A DNA stretch of 23,505 bases from contig DHDI01000014.1 of assembly GCA_002399285.1 (NCBI GenBank), positions 7,542 to 31,046 of the forward strand, written 5' to 3'. The translations under genes and the position numbers were made by a program. The DNA is from Thermoanaerobacterales bacterium UBA4880 (GTDB taxonomy: Bacteria; Bacillota; Thermoanaerobacteria; Thermoanaerobacterales; UBA4877). A model generated the notes under the pieces. It did no database searches. It was not told the origin of the DNA and saw only the letters and a list, made by a program, of their open reading frames with translations. Positions 23,136-23,505 of this stretch are shown here, in pieces. Numbering within the stretch: the first letter of the stretch is position 1; each line of letters starts with the position of its first letter.

Positions 23136-23505
23136 ATGTCCATCAAGCTTAGAAGGATACAAGAGAATGACCTTGAAATGATAATGAAATGGCGAATGTC
23201 ACCTGAAGTCACAAAATATATGTATACAGACCCCCATCTTGACATTAAACAGCAGCGGTTATGGTATCAGAAGGTAAAAGACGACATTAGCACTTCATAT
23301 TGGATAATTATATATAACGGATCACCTATCGGCTTGGTTTCTCTCAATAATATAGATTACAAAAATAAACGGTGCAGCATGGGACATTACATTGCTGAAG
23401 TTTCATATCGTGGAAAAGGTATATGGTCTGCTATAGAATATAACCTTTATAATTATATTTTTTATGAAGTTAATTTAAATAAGTTGTATTTTGAGATGCT
23501 ATCTT
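23136..23505 (+). CDS. GNAT acetyltransferase, PseH/SpsD-like (3' end cut by window)
   Basis: The frame opens at ATG 23136, 5 bases after the synthase stop, and stays open for 123 codons to the window edge. It begins MSIKLRRIQENDLEMIMKWR, has the GNAT strand pattern (WIIIYNGSPIGLVSLNNID) and an acetyl-CoA loop RGKGIWSAIEYN. This N-terminal layout is the one of PseH-type enzymes, which acetylate the 4-amino group of the UDP-diamino sugar. No strong ribosome site is seen, so it is probably coupled to the synthase gene. About the last 50 residues of a usual PseH are missing. Confidence 0.85.
   Translation, partial: MSIKLRRIQENDLEMIMKWRMSPEVTKYMYTDPHLDIKQQRLWYQKVKDDISTSYWIIIYNGSPIGLVSLNNIDYKNKRCSMGHYIAEVSYRGKGIWSAIEYNLYNYIFYEVNLNKLYFEMLS

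Overview
The window reads as a chromosomal segment of a motile, Gram-positive anaerobe of class Clostridia. Pointers are strong AGGAGG ribosome sites, a sufCBDSU operon with SufU in place of an IscU system, a short glycosylated-type flagellin with a sigma-28 promoter, and frequent ATA isoleucine codons. The genus cannot be fixed from sequence alone.

Layout. (1) 1-654: 3' part of kdpE, the potassium-responsive response regulator, converging on the suf operon with a shared terminator. (2) 694-5687, minus strand: sufC-sufB-sufD-sufS-sufU, a complete SUF iron-sulfur assembly operon; sufU appears to start at a CTG codon overlapping the sufS stop. (3) 5930-7105, plus strand, divergent from suf: a family 1 encapsulin shell gene followed directly by a small encapsulated-ferritin cargo gene with a C-terminal docking tail, i.e. 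an iron-storage nanocompartment beside the iron-sulfur assembly genes. (4) 7106-9968: accessory island with an AAA/DUF4143 ATPase behind a repeat-rich promoter, an AbiEi-type antitoxin with an inverted-repeat operator, and a decayed AbiEii toxin (internal deletion plus frameshift). (5) 10077-14959: a three-gene operon with a pseudo-helicase that has lost its ATPase motifs, an intact UvrD-like helicase, and a stand-alone iron-sulfur PD-(D/E)XK nuclease. Together they have the parts of AddAB divided over three polypeptides. (6) 14960-23505: flagellin with a sigma-28 promoter and a probable CsrA-binding leader, then a small unknown helical protein, a MAF-type flagellin glycosyltransferase, and a nonulosonic (pseudaminic-type) acid pathway: two SDR enzymes, a PLP aminotransferase, an SpsF-type cytidylyltransferase, a NeuB/PseI-type synthase and the start of a GNAT acetyltransferase. 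The hydrolase step (PseG/SpsG) is not seen and probably lies downstream.

How the parts fit: regions 2 and 3 concern iron handling (cluster building and iron storage). Region 6 makes a CMP-activated nonulosonic acid and attaches it to flagellin. Region 5 is the best candidate for an undescribed system: an AddAB/RecBCD-like DNA end-processing machine in which the inactive helicase, active helicase and iron-sulfur nuclease are separate proteins. It lies beside the remains of a toxin-antitoxin system, so it could serve repair or defence.
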